The translations under genes were made by a program, and so were the position numbers. A DNA stretch of 64,000 bases from Stenotrophomonas sp. UBA7346 (GTDB lineage: Bacteria; Pseudomonadota; Gammaproteobacteria; Xanthomonadales; Xanthomonadaceae). Positions 17,596-27,240 of the stretch are shown here, piece after piece. Location of the stretch: contig DKPB01000001.1 of NCBI GenBank assembly GCA_002471015.1, forward strand, positions 18,282-82,281, read 5' to 3'. Below the pieces are notes generated by a model that was not told where the DNA came from, ran no database searches, and was given only the letters and a program-made list of their open reading frames with translations. Within the stretch, counting starts at the first letter, position 1; each line of letters opens with the position of its first letter.

Positions 17596-17886
17596 TCACT
17601 TGTCCTGCTTCTGCAGGCGCACGCCCATCGGCCCCTGCAGGGAACCGTCGGCATTGACGGTAAATTCCACCGCTTCTGACTGGGTACCAGGCACTTTCAC
17701 CTGCAAGCGGTCGTCCTGGCGGGTATAGGTGGTCTGCTGCGCCTTGCCCAGCATCTCCACGGTGACCTTGCCATCGCGCTGGAAGGTGTAGTTGACCATG
17801 CCCATGGCATCGCTCCAGGTCCCGCTCAGCCCTTGGCTGCAGCCCCCCAGCAGCACGACCAACACCAGCACCAACCACTTCATCAT
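17596..17886 (-). CDS. Small lipoprotein of unknown function
   Basis: 96 residues from MMKWLVLVLVVLLGGC; a GGAG lies about nine bases upstream. The lipobox LGGC predicts a lipoprotein. The mature part is a short beta-rich domain (LSGTWSDAMGMVNYTFQRDG...) reminiscent of small META/lipocalin-like envelope proteins. I do not recognise a named family. It follows the HDOD gene upstream on the same strand by about 75 bp in the opposite direction of transcription order, so it is probably its own unit. Confidence 0.7.
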   Translation of the reverse strand: MMKWLVLVLVVLLGGCSQGLSGTWSDAMGMVNYTFQRDGKVTVEMLGKAQQTTYTRQDDRLQVKVPGTQSEAVEFTVNADGSLQGPMGVRLQKQDK

Positions 17887-17994
17887 GCAGCACTCCGACG
17901 GTGGCCACCATGGCCACCCGATGGTCCAATTCTGGCATACGCGCATTACCACACCACAACGCCTGGGTTACGCTGCAGTCCTGCCCACCGGGAT

Positions 17995-18789
17995 ATGCCC
18001 ATGCGCCCTGCCCTGCTGCTTGCGACCTTGATGCTGATCTTCGCCCCGACGGCTGCAATGGCAGGCCCTGCCACGGGCGGCGGGCACTTTGTCGCGCGCG
18101 AGCTGGTCTTCGAAGGCCATACGTTCCGTTACCAGGTGTTCGTGCCCGCGGCCGGTGCGGCCCAGCCGCCCCCGCTGGTGCTGTTCCTGCATGGCTCCGG
18201 TGAGCGGGGCGACGACGGGGTCAAGCCGACCGAAGCCGGGGTAGGGCCCTGGTTAAGACAGAACATGGACAGCTTCCCGGCCGTGGTCGTCTTCCCGCAG
18301 GTACCCGAAAACGAGGAATGGCGCGGCCGCAATGCGCGCATGGCACTGGCCGTGCTGGACAGCGCGCGCGATGAATTCAACGCCGATCCCAAGCGGATCT
18401 ACCTGACCGGCCTGTCCATGGGTGGCTATGGCAGCTGGGAACTCGCGCTCACCCGCCCCGACCAGTTCGCTGCCCTTGTGCCGATCTGTGGTGCCCTGCT
18501 TGCACCGCGCGACGATCGACCGGGCCTGCTGGTGGACCAGGTTGCCGGCAGCACCGATCCCTATGCCGATACCGTGCAACGGCTGCGCAGGGTGCCCACC
18601 TGGATCTTCCATGGCGGGCTGGATGACGTGGTGCCGCCGGAGGATGATCGCGCCCTGGCCCGTACCAGTGCACATCAGGGCGCGGGGTTCCGCTACACCG
18701 AATACCCGGACACGGGGCACAACGCATGGGACCCGGCCTATCGCAACCCGGCCATGTGGCAATGGATGTTTGAACAACACCTGCCGTGA
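17995..18789 (+). CDS. Exported alpha/beta-hydrolase (esterase, PHB-depolymerase-like fold)
   Basis: 264 residues. MPMRPALLLATLMLIFAPTAAMAG is a signal peptide; the second ATG at 18001 is also possible. The oxyanion segment LVLFLHGSGERGDDG, nucleophile Ser141 in GLSMGGYGSW, Asp in HGGLDDVVPPEDD and His in YPDTGHNAWD form the triad. This layout matches the LpqC/predicted-peptidase esterases related to PHB depolymerase and feruloyl esterase. Substrate unknown. Confidence 0.85.
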   Translation: MPMRPALLLATLMLIFAPTAAMAGPATGGGHFVARELVFEGHTFRYQVFVPAAGAAQPPPLVLFLHGSGERGDDGVKPTEAGVGPWLRQNMDSFPAVVVFPQVPENEEWRGRNARMALAVLDSARDEFNADPKRIYLTGLSMGGYGSWELALTRPDQFAALVPICGALLAPRDDRPGLLVDQVAGSTDPYADTVQRLRRVPTWIFHGGLDDVVPPEDDRALARTSAHQGAGFRYTEYPDTGHNAWDPAYRNPAMWQWMFEQHLP

Positions 18790-18994
18790 TGCAGTCCGCA
18801 CCCCATGCGTGACTGCAATCACGCAATTTTCCGGCCATTCCCCGTGGTTTGCAGCGACACCAATTTTTTACGCCCGCAGTACGCACACGACGCCTTCCAC
18901 CGGTCCACGCTTCATGCAATAACTGCGCACACAGCGCCGGGTACAGTTGATCCGGCAGGTGGTGCAAGCCGACACCCTTGCGCCATGCCCAAGG

Positions 18995-21745
18995 ATGCCG
19001 GAGGTTCTTCGTTTGTCGATCAGCGCAACTCCTGTCCCACGCCAAGCCGAGCGCCTGCGCAGCCTTCATTCCCGCCTGCACCTGCTCATCCTTGCCGCCC
19101 TGCTGCCATTGCTGGTGATCGGCGCGATCGCGGTATGGACCGCCGCCCGCGACTACCGGCAGAACTCGGAGCAGCGCCTGCAGGAAACCGCCACCGCGTT
19201 GGCGCGGGGCGTCGACCAGGGCGTGGAGGACACCATCAACCAGCTGCAGTTGCTGTCCGTGCTGGCCCCCGAAGCAATGGCATCGGCGCCGCAGTTGCAG
19301 CGCTGGGTTGCCAACAACCCGGACATCACCCTGATCGCCGATGATTCGGAACAGGCCGCGGCTCTGCCACCCGGGCTGCTGCATGCCGCACGCAGCAGCC
19401 GCAAGGTGCAGATATCCAATCTGTTCTCGCGCCCCGGCAGTTCCATCGCTGAAGTCGCCATCGCGCTGCCGTTCGTGCACGCCGACGGCCGCACCCATGT
19501 ACTGGCGATGGTCCAGCCCTCCAACCGCCTGATCAACACCGTACTGCGTGCCGGCAGTGACCAGAGCCTGCTGGTGGCGGTGGTGGACGGCAATGGCGTG
19601 ATCGCCGCGCGCTCACGCGCACCGGAGCGCTACATCGGCAAGCCGGTACCCGACTGGGAAACCTTGCAGCGCATCGGCGGCCGCCACGGCATGTTCAACG
19701 CCAGTACCAAGGAAGGCCAGCAGGTCATCTTCGCCTTCACCATGCTGCAGGCCGCACCAGGTTGGGCACTGGTGGTTGGCGAGCCCCAACAAAGCTTCCA
19801 GGCGCGCTGGCAGCGGCCACTGATCGGCATCATCCTGGGCGGCATTCTCGCCGCGGTGATCGCCCTGATCTCGGCCAATGCCATTGCCGGCGGCATCCTG
19901 CGACCGATCCGGGCACTGGCACAGCGTGGGCGCAGCATTGTCGCCAACGACGTACCCGCGGCAGAGATGCCGGCTTCCTCCATCCGCGAAGTACGCAGCC
20001 TGCAGGACAGCCTCAACGACACCGTCGATGCGCTGAAGAAGAGTGCCGATGAAGCACAGGACCTGGCGCGCAGCCTGCAGGCCAGTGAACAACGCTACCG
20101 CGCGGTCGCCGAGGCGGGCGCGCTGGTGCTGTGGGAGTCCGACCGCAACGGCAAGGTGTGTTCGGCCACCGGCTGGCGCGAGCTTACCGGCCAGCCCAAC
20201 GAAGCCGCCCTGGGCAAGGGCTGGTTGCGCCGGGTCAGCGAGGACGACCTGCCGCAGATCGAGATCGCGCTGGAGCAGAGCTTCACCCATGGCGCACCGA
20301 TGGACGTGGAGTTCCGCGTGCTGGATGTCTATGGCAAATGGCGCTGGCTGCGCGCCCGTGGCGCCCCGATCGGCAAGGATCACAGTCGCTGGGCTGGCGT
20401 ACTGGAGGACGTGGACGCACGCCGCCAGGCACAGGCCCGCATCACCTACCTGGCCCAGCATGATCCACTGACCACCCTGCCCAACCGCAGCGTGTTGTTC
20501 GACAAGCTCGGGCTCGCACTGGCGGCCGCCCAGCGTGGCCATGCCAGTGCCCTGCTGCTGCTCGACCTGGACCGTTTCAAGGAGGTCAACGATACCCTCG
20601 GCCACCCCATCGGCGATCGCCTGCTGCAGGAGGTGGCACACCGCATCCAGGGCAGCGTACGTGACAACGACCTGGTCTCCCGCCTGGGCGGTGACGAATT
20701 CGCGGTACTGATGGCCTCTGAGGCACGGGCACCAGAAGCCGCCTCGTCGCTGGCCACGCGCCTGGTCGACGTACTCGGCCGACCGTTCGAGCTGGACGGC
20801 CACCAGTTGCTGATCAGCACCAGCATCGGCATCGTGTTGATCGACGCCCAGGCCGATGCTGCCGACAAACTGATGCGCAATGCCGACCTGGCGCTGTACC
20901 GGGCCAAGGAAGAAGGTCGTGCCTGTTACCGGTTCTTCGAGACCGAGATGGATACCCGCATGCAGCAGCGTCGCCAGTTGGAGGTCGAACTGCGCGCCGG
21001 CCTGCAGCAACAGCAGTTCGAGCTGCACTACCAGCCGCTGGTCGACCTGCTGCAACGCCGCGTCACCGGCTTCGAGGCGCTGCTGCGCTGGCGCCATCCG
21101 CAGCGCGGCCTGCTCGACCCCGCCCAGTTCCTGGCCTTGGCCGAAGACATCGGCCTGATGGTGCCACTGGGCAACTGGGTGCTGCGCCAGGCCTGCCGCG
21201 ACGCGGTGGGCTGGCCGGAGGAAATGAAGGTTGCGGTCAATCTGTCGGTATCGCAGCTGGCTCAGCCGGACCTGGCCGGGATTGTCGAGCAGTCGCTGGC
21301 GGCCGCTGGCCTGCCTGCCACACGGCTGGAACTGGAGATCACCGAAAACGCGCTCATCGCCAACATCCAGGCCGCATCGGCGCACCTGCTGCGGTTGAAA
21401 ATGGCCGGTGTTTCGGTGGTCATGGATGACTTCGGCACCGGCTATTCCTCGCTCGGCTACCTGCGCGCCTTTCCCTTCGACAAGGTCAAGATCGACAAGT
21501 CCTTCATCCGCGACCTCGGCGAACAGAGCCAGGGCAGTGCCATCATCGGCGCGGTTTCGCACCTGTGCGCCAAGCTGGGTATCACCGCCACCATCGAGGG
21601 CGTGGAAACCCGGGCGCAGCTGGACCAGCTCAAGCAGGAACACTGCGCTGAAGGCCAGGGCTACGTGTTCGGCCGCCCGATGCCGCTGTCCGCCGTGCCA
21701 GGGTTCCTGCAGGACTGGCCCGCACGTTGGAGTGGCGAGCAATGA
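18995..21745 (+). CDS. Membrane GGDEF-EAL cyclic-di-GMP enzyme with PAS domain
   Basis: 916 residues from the ATG at 18995. A TTG at 19013 has GGAGG eight bases upstream and may be the true start. An N-terminal helix (LHLLILAALLPLLVIGAIAVW) and a second near residue 285 enclose a periplasmic Cache-like sensor. HAMP, PAS (YRAVAEAGALVLWESD), GGDEF and EAL domains follow. The GGDEF motif is intact (LGGDEF near residue 565), as is EAL (FEALLRWRHP near 690). Later EAL residues are kept (ELEITENALI, DDFGTGYSSL, KIDKSFI, EGVET), so phosphodiesterase activity is likely. Net activity cannot be predicted. Confidence 0.92.
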   Translation: MPEVLRLSISATPVPRQAERLRSLHSRLHLLILAALLPLLVIGAIAVWTAARDYRQNSEQRLQETATALARGVDQGVEDTINQLQLLSVLAPEAMASAPQLQRWVANNPDITLIADDSEQAAALPPGLLHAARSSRKVQISNLFSRPGSSIAEVAIALPFVHADGRTHVLAMVQPSNRLINTVLRAGSDQSLLVAVVDGNGVIAARSRAPERYIGKPVPDWETLQRIGGRHGMFNASTKEGQQVIFAFTMLQAAPGWALVVGEPQQSFQARWQRPLIGIILGGILAAVIALISANAIAGGILRPIRALAQRGRSIVANDVPAAEMPASSIREVRSLQDSLNDTVDALKKSADEAQDLARSLQASEQRYRAVAEAGALVLWESDRNGKVCSATGWRELTGQPNEAALGKGWLRRVSEDDLPQIEIALEQSFTHGAPMDVEFRVLDVYGKWRWLRARGAPIGKDHSRWAGVLEDVDARRQAQARITYLAQHDPLTTLPNRSVLFDKLGLALAAAQRGHASALLLLDLDRFKEVNDTLGHPIGDRLLQEVAHRIQGSVRDNDLVSRLGGDEFAVLMASEARAPEAASSLATRLVDVLGRPFELDGHQLLISTSIGIVLIDAQADAADKLMRNADLALYRAKEEGRACYRFFETEMDTRMQQRRQLEVELRAGLQQQQFELHYQPLVDLLQRRVTGFEALLRWRHPQRGLLDPAQFLALAEDIGLMVPLGNWVLRQACRDAVGWPEEMKVAVNLSVSQLAQPDLAGIVEQSLAAAGLPATRLELEITENALIANIQAASAHLLRLKMAGVSVVMDDFGTGYSSLGYLRAFPFDKVKIDKSFIRDLGEQSQGSAIIGAVSHLCAKLGITATIEGVETRAQLDQLKQEHCAEGQGYVFGRPMPLSAVPGFLQDWPARWSGEQ

Positions 21746-21788
21746 GCGCCACCGGCGACGCTGAAACCCACGGGCAGGCAGCGATGTC

Positions 21789-22424
21789 TTAATTCACCCC
21801 GCGAATCGCCAGGGTCAGCGCCAGCACGCTCAGGATCACCGCGATGGTGCCATCCAGGATGCGCCAGGTGGACGGCTTGGTGAACAACGGCGCCAGCATG
21901 CGCGCGCCCAGGCCCTGTACGGTCAGCCATACACCGCTGGCAGTGACCACACCGGCCGCGAAGGCCATGCGCGCATCACCAAAATTGTCGGCAATCGAGC
22001 CGATCACCATCATGTCCAGCCAGAAGTGCGGGTTGATGATGGAGAAGCCCGCGGCTGCCATCAGCGCGGTGCGCAGTGACTGGCTGCCATTGTCGTCCAG
22101 CTTCATGCCACCGCCACCGGCAACCGCACGCCGCGCCGACTGCAGCGCATACCAGGTCAGGAAGGCCACACCGCCCCACAGCAGCACCGTGGTCAGCCAC
22201 GGCAGCTGATCGGTGAGCCGGCGCAGGCCGGCCACGCTCGCCAGGATGAAGGTCGCATCAATCGCAAAACAGGTGGCGATGATCGGGATCACGTGCTGGC
22301 GCAGGATGCCCTGCCGCAGGATGAACGCACTCTGCGCGCCAACGATGGCAAACAGACCGATACCGATACCGGCACCACTGAGCCAGGCACTGCCGGCGGC
22401 TTGGGCGGAAATAACCGAAAACAT
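21789..22424 (-). CDS. argO: LysE/ArgO-family amino acid exporter
   Basis: 211 residues, six hydrophobic helices, with the LysE-family signature GAQSAFILRQGILRQH near residue 29 and INPHFWLDMM near 130. Exports basic amino acids such as arginine or lysine. It is divergent from an ArgP-type LysR regulator, the arrangement known for lysE-lysG and argO-argP, which supports the substrate assignment. AAGG lies upstream of the ATG at 22424. Confidence 0.9.
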   Translation of the reverse strand: MFSVISAQAAGSAWLSGAGIGIGLFAIVGAQSAFILRQGILRQHVIPIIATCFAIDATFILASVAGLRRLTDQLPWLTTVLLWGGVAFLTWYALQSARRAVAGGGGMKLDDNGSQSLRTALMAAAGFSIINPHFWLDMMVIGSIADNFGDARMAFAAGVVTASGVWLTVQGLGARMLAPLFTKPSTWRILDGTIAVILSVLALTLAIRGVN

Positions 22425-22486
22425 GGGACAAAAACCTTGTTACTTGGGGGAAGGAGGCTGCGGGAGAACCCACCGGCAGCTCCGGA

Positions 22487-22502
22487 TGCGGCAATTGTCG
22501 CA
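22487..22502. promoter_or_regulatory. Candidate ArgP operator between argO and argP
   Basis: TGCGGCAATTGTCGCA is a palindrome with a single mismatch, lying in the 134-bp divergent intergenic region. Its location suits ArgP control of argO, as in the known LysG/ArgP systems. Binding is inferred from position only. Confidence 0.4.
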
Positions 22503-22558
22503 ATGCAGCATCAAAAAGTGGAGCTAAACTTTGTTAACCATCTTTAGCGGAACTTAAC

Positions 22559-23464
22559 ATGCGCATCGATCATGCCCAGCTGCGGGCGCTGGCGGCGGTC
22601 ATCCGCGAAGGCAGCTTCGAGCGCGCCGCGCTGTCGCTCAACGTCACCTCCTCGGCTGTCTCGCAGCGGATCAAGGCGCTGGAGGACAGGGTCGGCAAGC
22701 TGCTGATCCGCCGCACCATCCCCACCGAGGCGACCCCCGAGGGCCAGGTGCTGGTGCAGCTGGCCGAACAGACCGCGCTGCTGGAGCGGGACGCGTTCGA
22801 GCGCATCGGCATCTCCGACAGCGAACTCTCGCGGGCCAGCATTGCCGTGGCGGTCAACCACGACAGCATGGAAACCTGGTTCCCCGAGGCGGTGCAGACC
22901 TTCTCGCAAAGCACCTCCACCACCCTTGACCTGCATACCGAAGACCAGGACCACACTGTGGCGTTGCTGCGCCAGGGGGCGGTGCTGGGCGCGGTGACGA
23001 CGCTGTCCGAGCCGGTGCAGGGCTGCCAGATCCATGCGCTGGGCAGCATCCGCTACGCCGCCACCTGTACCCCCGAATTCCACGCCCGCCACTTCGCCAA
23101 GGGCGTTACCGCCCAGGCGCTGGCGCAGGCACCGGTGCTGGTGTTCAACCGCAAGGACGACATGCAGGCCCGCTACGCCCGCCGCCTGGCCGGGGTCGAG
23201 CAACCGCACAACGCCCCCACCTGGTGGATCCCCTCCACCCGTGCCTTCGTCCACGCCAACCTGGGCGGGCTGGGCTGGACGATGAATCCCCTGCCCCTGG
23301 TGCGCCGCCACCTGGAAAGCGGACGCCTGGTCTACGTCAAGGCGCGCGCCTGGGAAGACGTGCCGCTGTACTGGCAACACTGGAAAGGCGAGGTCAAGAC
23401 CATGGCCCTGCTGACCCGCGCCATCCTGCAGGCCTCGGCCGCGCTGGTACGCAAGCGACGCTGA
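22559..23464 (+). CDS. argP: LysR-type regulator, ArgP family
   Basis: 301 residues. The winged helix-turn-helix at the N-terminus reads LRALAAVIREGSFERAALSLNVTSSAVSQRIKALED in segments, matching ArgP/LysG/IciA. The effector-binding domain follows from about residue 90. ArgP activates export of arginine/lysine in response to these amino acids. The adjacent divergent argO gene is the expected target. Confidence 0.92.
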   Translation: MRIDHAQLRALAAVIREGSFERAALSLNVTSSAVSQRIKALEDRVGKLLIRRTIPTEATPEGQVLVQLAEQTALLERDAFERIGISDSELSRASIAVAVNHDSMETWFPEAVQTFSQSTSTTLDLHTEDQDHTVALLRQGAVLGAVTTLSEPVQGCQIHALGSIRYAATCTPEFHARHFAKGVTAQALAQAPVLVFNRKDDMQARYARRLAGVEQPHNAPTWWIPSTRAFVHANLGGLGWTMNPLPLVRRHLESGRLVYVKARAWEDVPLYWQHWKGEVKTMALLTRAILQASAALVRKRR

Positions 23465-23571
23465 GCCCAGGCCGCTTGCTGCAGCGCAAGTTTCCCTAAA
23501 GGACACTGCCTGCAGCCACGCCCTGCATGGATGCTGCATTGATCCAACGCCTACCCGCCAGGAGCCGTGCC

Positions 23572-24711
23572 ATGTCGATGCTTCGTTCTGTTCCGGTTGT
23601 GCTGTCATGGGTGTCCACCGCAGTGGCCGCACCGCTGGCCAGTGCCCTGCTGTTCCTGTTGCCCGGCAACGTCCAGGCCTTGGATTGCGGCAGCAACAAT
23701 GGCTATACCTGCAGCGGCACGGCCAACCAATACGCCGGCGGCTTCAATCCCGGCGTGGGCCAGGGCGGCTTTGGCGGTGGCAGCTGCACTGCCAGCAAGA
23801 CCCCGGTGGTATTCATACCCGGCAACGGCGACAGCGCGATCAGCTTCGACATGCCTGCCGGCGCCGTGGCCGGTTACAGCACCCCGCCGCGCTCGATCTA
23901 TGCCGAACTGAAGGCTGCCGGCTACAACGACTGCGAACTGTTCGGCATCACCTACCTCAGCGCCAGCGAGCGCGCGGCGCCGCAGTACAACTACCACGCA
24001 CCGGCCACCTATCAGACGCTCAAGACCTTCATCGACAAGGTCAAGGCCTATACCGGCAAGAGCCAGGTCGACATCGTCACCCACTCGCTGGGCGCGACCA
24101 TGGCCCTGGCCTCGATCAAGTACAACGCCAATCAAGGCAGTGTGCGCCGCTTCATCAACATCGCCGGTGGCCTGCGCGGCCTGCAGACCTGCCGCAGCAC
24201 CGGTTATCAATCGACCCTGGCGCCCACCTGCAACGCCGAGGCCTATGTCTTCCCGTACAACTACTACACCTTCGGCCTGTACCCGAGCACCGGCGTTGCC
24301 TACTACGGCTACAACCGCTGGACCGGCAGTGGCAGCGGCAGCCTGCGCACGTTCCCGGCCACGTACACCGGCATCCGCTTCTACACCATCACCGCCGGCT
24401 CGCGTGACCAGGTGCATTGCTTCACCACCAGCTACAGCGCCGGCTGCGCCGATGGCGCATTGTTCAACAGCGCCACCAATGTTTACGCGCAGGTCGACAT
24501 CGGCGCAGGCAGCAGCGCCTACAGCTTCGACTGGGATTGGAGCGACGGCAGCCCGTACAACTTCGGTGGCGGCGACACCAGCAGCGGCGTCGGCCATTTC
24601 CGCTCGAAGAACAATGCCGGCCTGATCGTGCGCAACATGCTCACCAGCGACTGCACCAGCAATTGCGCCGCCGGCTACAGCGGCGTGTACGGCCCTGCGG
24701 TCAATCGCTGA
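23572..24711 (+). CDS. PhaZ7-like extracellular PHB depolymerase / lipase
   Basis: 379 residues; ATG at 23572 with GGAG at the right distance. The signal region ends near NVQALDCGS. The mature protein is close to Paucimonas lemoignei PhaZ7, which degrades native poly(3-hydroxybutyrate). Shared segments include YAGGFNPGVGQGGFGGGSC, GNGDSAISFDMP and TFIDKVKAYTGKSQVDIV. The triad is Ser172 (THSLG), Asp279 (GSRDQV) and His342 (VGHFRSKN), with spacings 107 and 170. These equal or nearly equal those of PhaZ7 (Ser136, Asp242, His306). The tyrosine-rich stretch YNYYTFGLY and nearby WTG recall its polymer-binding face. Lipase activity is an alternative. Confidence 0.88.
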   Translation: MSMLRSVPVVLSWVSTAVAAPLASALLFLLPGNVQALDCGSNNGYTCSGTANQYAGGFNPGVGQGGFGGGSCTASKTPVVFIPGNGDSAISFDMPAGAVAGYSTPPRSIYAELKAAGYNDCELFGITYLSASERAAPQYNYHAPATYQTLKTFIDKVKAYTGKSQVDIVTHSLGATMALASIKYNANQGSVRRFINIAGGLRGLQTCRSTGYQSTLAPTCNAEAYVFPYNYYTFGLYPSTGVAYYGYNRWTGSGSGSLRTFPATYTGIRFYTITAGSRDQVHCFTTSYSAGCADGALFNSATNVYAQVDIGAGSSAYSFDWDWSDGSPYNFGGGDTSSGVGHFRSKNNAGLIVRNMLTSDCTSNCAAGYSGVYGPAVNR

Positions 24712-24720
24712 ATCGCGTTC

Positions 24721-25482
24721 TCAATCGAAGGCCATCGATACGCCGACGCCGCCTTGCCAATCGGTGGTGTCGGCATCCAGGCCGCGCAGGAACGATGCAT
24801 CCAGTTGCACGCGCGGGCTCACCATCCACGTCACACCGGCACCGGCCGCACGCATGTACTGCGCGCCGGTGCCATAGCCGGCTTCGACATAGGCCGACAA
24901 CTGCGGCCGCAAGGCGAAACCATAGCTGGGCGAGAACAACCAGCCGCTGCCGCCCTCGCCCCATTGCCGGTCAATGTAGAACGCCAGGCTGCGGTCGCGC
25001 GGCAGCGCCCATGCCGCCGTCATCCCCAGGTCGTAGTCATGCCCCGCATCACCCAGCGGTGCCCTGCCCCAAGGCAGGCTGGCCCCTGCTTTGAAGGCCA
25101 CTGACAGCTGCTCGTTGGCCAACGGTGGTGCCCACTTGAGTGCGGCGCTGCCGTCGCCGCCGCCGCTGTCCTGCACGCGAATACCGGAGCCGCGCAGCCG
25201 CAGCCTGCCCCAGCTGTCCGCGCCAAGTTGCAACTCCAGCGTATCGGCAAGCCCGACGCGCAACAGTGTGTCTGCGGTCCAGGTGGTGGTGGTCAGGCCA
25301 TCGCTGCGATCACGGCTGGCATCGGGCAGGCCCTGCTCCCAGACGACTACGTGCTTGCCGACCGTACTGGTGGAAAAGCCGATGCCTGGACGGTCGAACT
25401 CCGGCGCATCATCGGCCTGGGCGTGGCCACTTGCCAAGGCGAGCACTGCCAGCAGCAGAGACGAGGTTTTCATGCCCGTCAT
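24721..25482 (-). CDS. Putative outer-membrane beta-barrel protein, transporter-like
   Basis: 253 residues with a signal peptide (MKTSSLLLAVLALASGHAQA; start at 25482 or 25473). The mature sequence alternates polar and hydrophobic residues in strands (LRVGLADTLELQLGAD, VQLDASFLRGLD) and ends VSMAFD with a terminal aromatic-containing strand. It resembles the phenol-MetA/transporter-like outer-membrane family. It ends 10 bp from the PhaZ7-like gene, convergent. Function not known. Confidence 0.75.
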   Translation of the reverse strand: MTGMKTSSLLLAVLALASGHAQADDAPEFDRPGIGFSTSTVGKHVVVWEQGLPDASRDRSDGLTTTTWTADTLLRVGLADTLELQLGADSWGRLRLRGSGIRVQDSGGGDGSAALKWAPPLANEQLSVAFKAGASLPWGRAPLGDAGHDYDLGMTAAWALPRDRSLAFYIDRQWGEGGSGWLFSPSYGFALRPQLSAYVEAGYGTGAQYMRAAGAGVTWMVSPRVQLDASFLRGLDADTTDWQGGVGVSMAFD

Positions 25483-25584
25483 GTTCCATAAGTCTCTGGG
25501 TGGCGATGTGAAAGATCATGGGGCTGCCGGCATGCGCAGAGGGCGCCACCGTGCGCGACTGCCCGTTCCGGCTGTTGCAGCGTG

Positions 25585-25617
25585 ATTCCCGGGTGCGCTT
25601 CGCTTACCCGGGCTACG
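25585..25617. repeat. CCCGGGT...ACCCGGG hairpin repeat
   Basis: Stem TCCCGGGT / ACCCGGG with an inner GCG-CTT-CGC stem-loop, in the 247-bp gap between the barrel and M14 peptidase genes. It resembles intergenic palindromes scattered in many proteobacteria. A second short hairpin (ACCGGCTTGCGCCGGAT) lies near 25671-25687. No gene is visible in the gap. Confidence 0.55.
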
Positions 25618-25720
25618 GATGCTCCGGCGACGTCCCTTTTGGTCGGTGACCAGGCCACAAATGCAAAGTCCACCGGCTTGCGCCGGATGGGCTTTCAGCA
25701 AACCTGCGAATCCAGAGAAC

Positions 25721-26644
25721 TCAGCGATGCGTCAGCGCGTAGTCCAACGCACCGATCACCGCCGCCACCTGGGCGTCGTTGCATTGCTGCGGGGTCGCCT
25801 TGGGACTGTCCGGATAGACTTCGGTGGTGGTGGTATAGCGCGCCCCACTGATGCTGGCGCACAGGCCCAGCGCCTTCAGCGGATACTCGATGACCGCTTC
25901 GGCAACCACCGGCGAGCCGATGATCTGGCCCTGGGCGTCGGCCGGGGCCAGATGGGTGACCTTGGCGACTTCGGCATTCACCGCCTGCTGGAACTGCGGC
26001 TGGCGGTTTTCAGTGTCATCGACCAGATAGAAACCGTCCGGAATCTCGCCCGGCTCGAACGGCTTGCCATCGCGGGCGGCCAATGCCGGGCGGAACTCGC
26101 TCTCATCGGTATCGGTGGTCTCGTGCAGGTCGATATGCATCACTACCTTGCCCTTGTAAGGCGCCACCAAGGCCATCAATGCCGCGGACTCCTGCGCCGG
26201 ACTGTTGGGCACGAATGAACGATTGGGATCCAGCGCCTGCGCATTCCAGCGCTGCACACGCTCGTAACCCCAGGGGCTCACGCAGGGGGCAACCAGCAGA
26301 TTGCAGCGGCCGGCATAGTTGGCGGCATGCCGATCAAGGAACTGCAGCGCGCCCTGCACACCACTGGTCTCGTATCCATGCACACCACCGGTGACCAGCA
26401 TCACCGGCAACGCGGCGTCCCAATCACGGCTGCGTACCGCAAACAGCGGATAGCGGCCCGACGGATAATCCAGCTCACCGTACTGCGACACATCAAACCG
26501 TGTACGCAGCAGATCCACCTTGCTCACAACTTCGTCGACGTAGCTGCGCTGCACCTGCTGCAACGCCAGCCACTGCGCGCGCTCTGGGGCACCCCAGGGT
26601 TGACCCGGCGTGCCTACGGGATAGAAGGATTCAAGGGTGTTCAT
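25721..26644 (-). CDS. M14-family zinc carboxypeptidase
   Basis: 307 residues without a signal peptide. Zinc ligands lie in GGVHGYETSG (HxxE) and the later HIDLHETTDTDE, and TTTTEVYPD provides a plausible catalytic Glu. Arg and Asn of the substrate-binding region can be seen in LDPNRSF. This matches the short M14 metallocarboxypeptidases of the succinylglutamate desuccinylase/aspartoacylase-like type. The substrate (peptide or N-acyl amino acid) is uncertain. Confidence 0.85.
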   Translation of the reverse strand: MNTLESFYPVGTPGQPWGAPERAQWLALQQVQRSYVDEVVSKVDLLRTRFDVSQYGELDYPSGRYPLFAVRSRDWDAALPVMLVTGGVHGYETSGVQGALQFLDRHAANYAGRCNLLVAPCVSPWGYERVQRWNAQALDPNRSFVPNSPAQESAALMALVAPYKGKVVMHIDLHETTDTDESEFRPALAARDGKPFEPGEIPDGFYLVDDTENRQPQFQQAVNAEVAKVTHLAPADAQGQIIGSPVVAEAVIEYPLKALGLCASISGARYTTTTEVYPDSPKATPQQCNDAQVAAVIGALDYALTHR

Positions 26645-26831
26645 GTGCGGATCTCATCCAGGTAAATGCTGGCAGGCACTCTACACCCTGCACTTCTTCA
26701 CGGCACCGCGTGTGGCGGATGAACACCGCCCAAACCTGACCTGCCAACTTTCACCGCGGGTTTGGATTGCGGCGCGCAAGCTGAACTCCCACTACGGCGC
26801 GACGCTCGCCGGCAATCCAAAGGAGTTATCC

Positions 26832-27203
26832 ATGCGCAGCTTCCATCCCCTGCTTGCCTCCACCATCACCGCAATGGCGCTGCTCGCCGCGGGCGGTGCC
26901 CAGGCCCAGACGTATGGTCCCCAGGACGAAGGCCGCCGCTTCAACGACGGCAGCCGCGTGGTGTGCCACAAACAGGAAATAGCAAACAATGCGCGCGACA
27001 ACAACCGCATTGCAGGTACCGCCACCGGCGCTGTCATTGGTGGCCTGCTGGGCAACCAGGTTGGCGGCGGCAACGGCCGCAAGCTGGCAACAGCTGGTGG
27101 CGCGGTTGCCGGCGGCCTGATCGGTCGCAACGTGCAGGGCCGCAACCAGGAGCGCAATGGGCAGCGCGTGGTCCAGACCCATTGTGAGCGCGTCTACCGC
27201 TGA
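26832..27203 (+). CDS. Glycine-zipper 2TM outer-membrane protein
   Basis: 123 residues with an AGGAG site and signal peptide (MRSFHPLLASTITAMALLAAGGAQA). The central glycine-zipper, about residues 59-97, reads GTATGAVIGGLLGNQVGGG and AGGAVAGGLIGRNVQG. A Cys-containing flank lies on each side (VCHKQE, THCERVY). Members of this family (Rickettsia 17-kDa antigen-like) sit in the envelope. Precise role unknown. Followed by a clear terminator. Confidence 0.85.
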   Translation: MRSFHPLLASTITAMALLAAGGAQAQTYGPQDEGRRFNDGSRVVCHKQEIANNARDNNRIAGTATGAVIGGLLGNQVGGGNGRKLATAGGAVAGGLIGRNVQGRNQERNGQRVVQTHCERVYR

Positions 27204-27240
27204 TCCAGGCCCGCCCCAATCAAGCCCTCCCAGGAACTAC

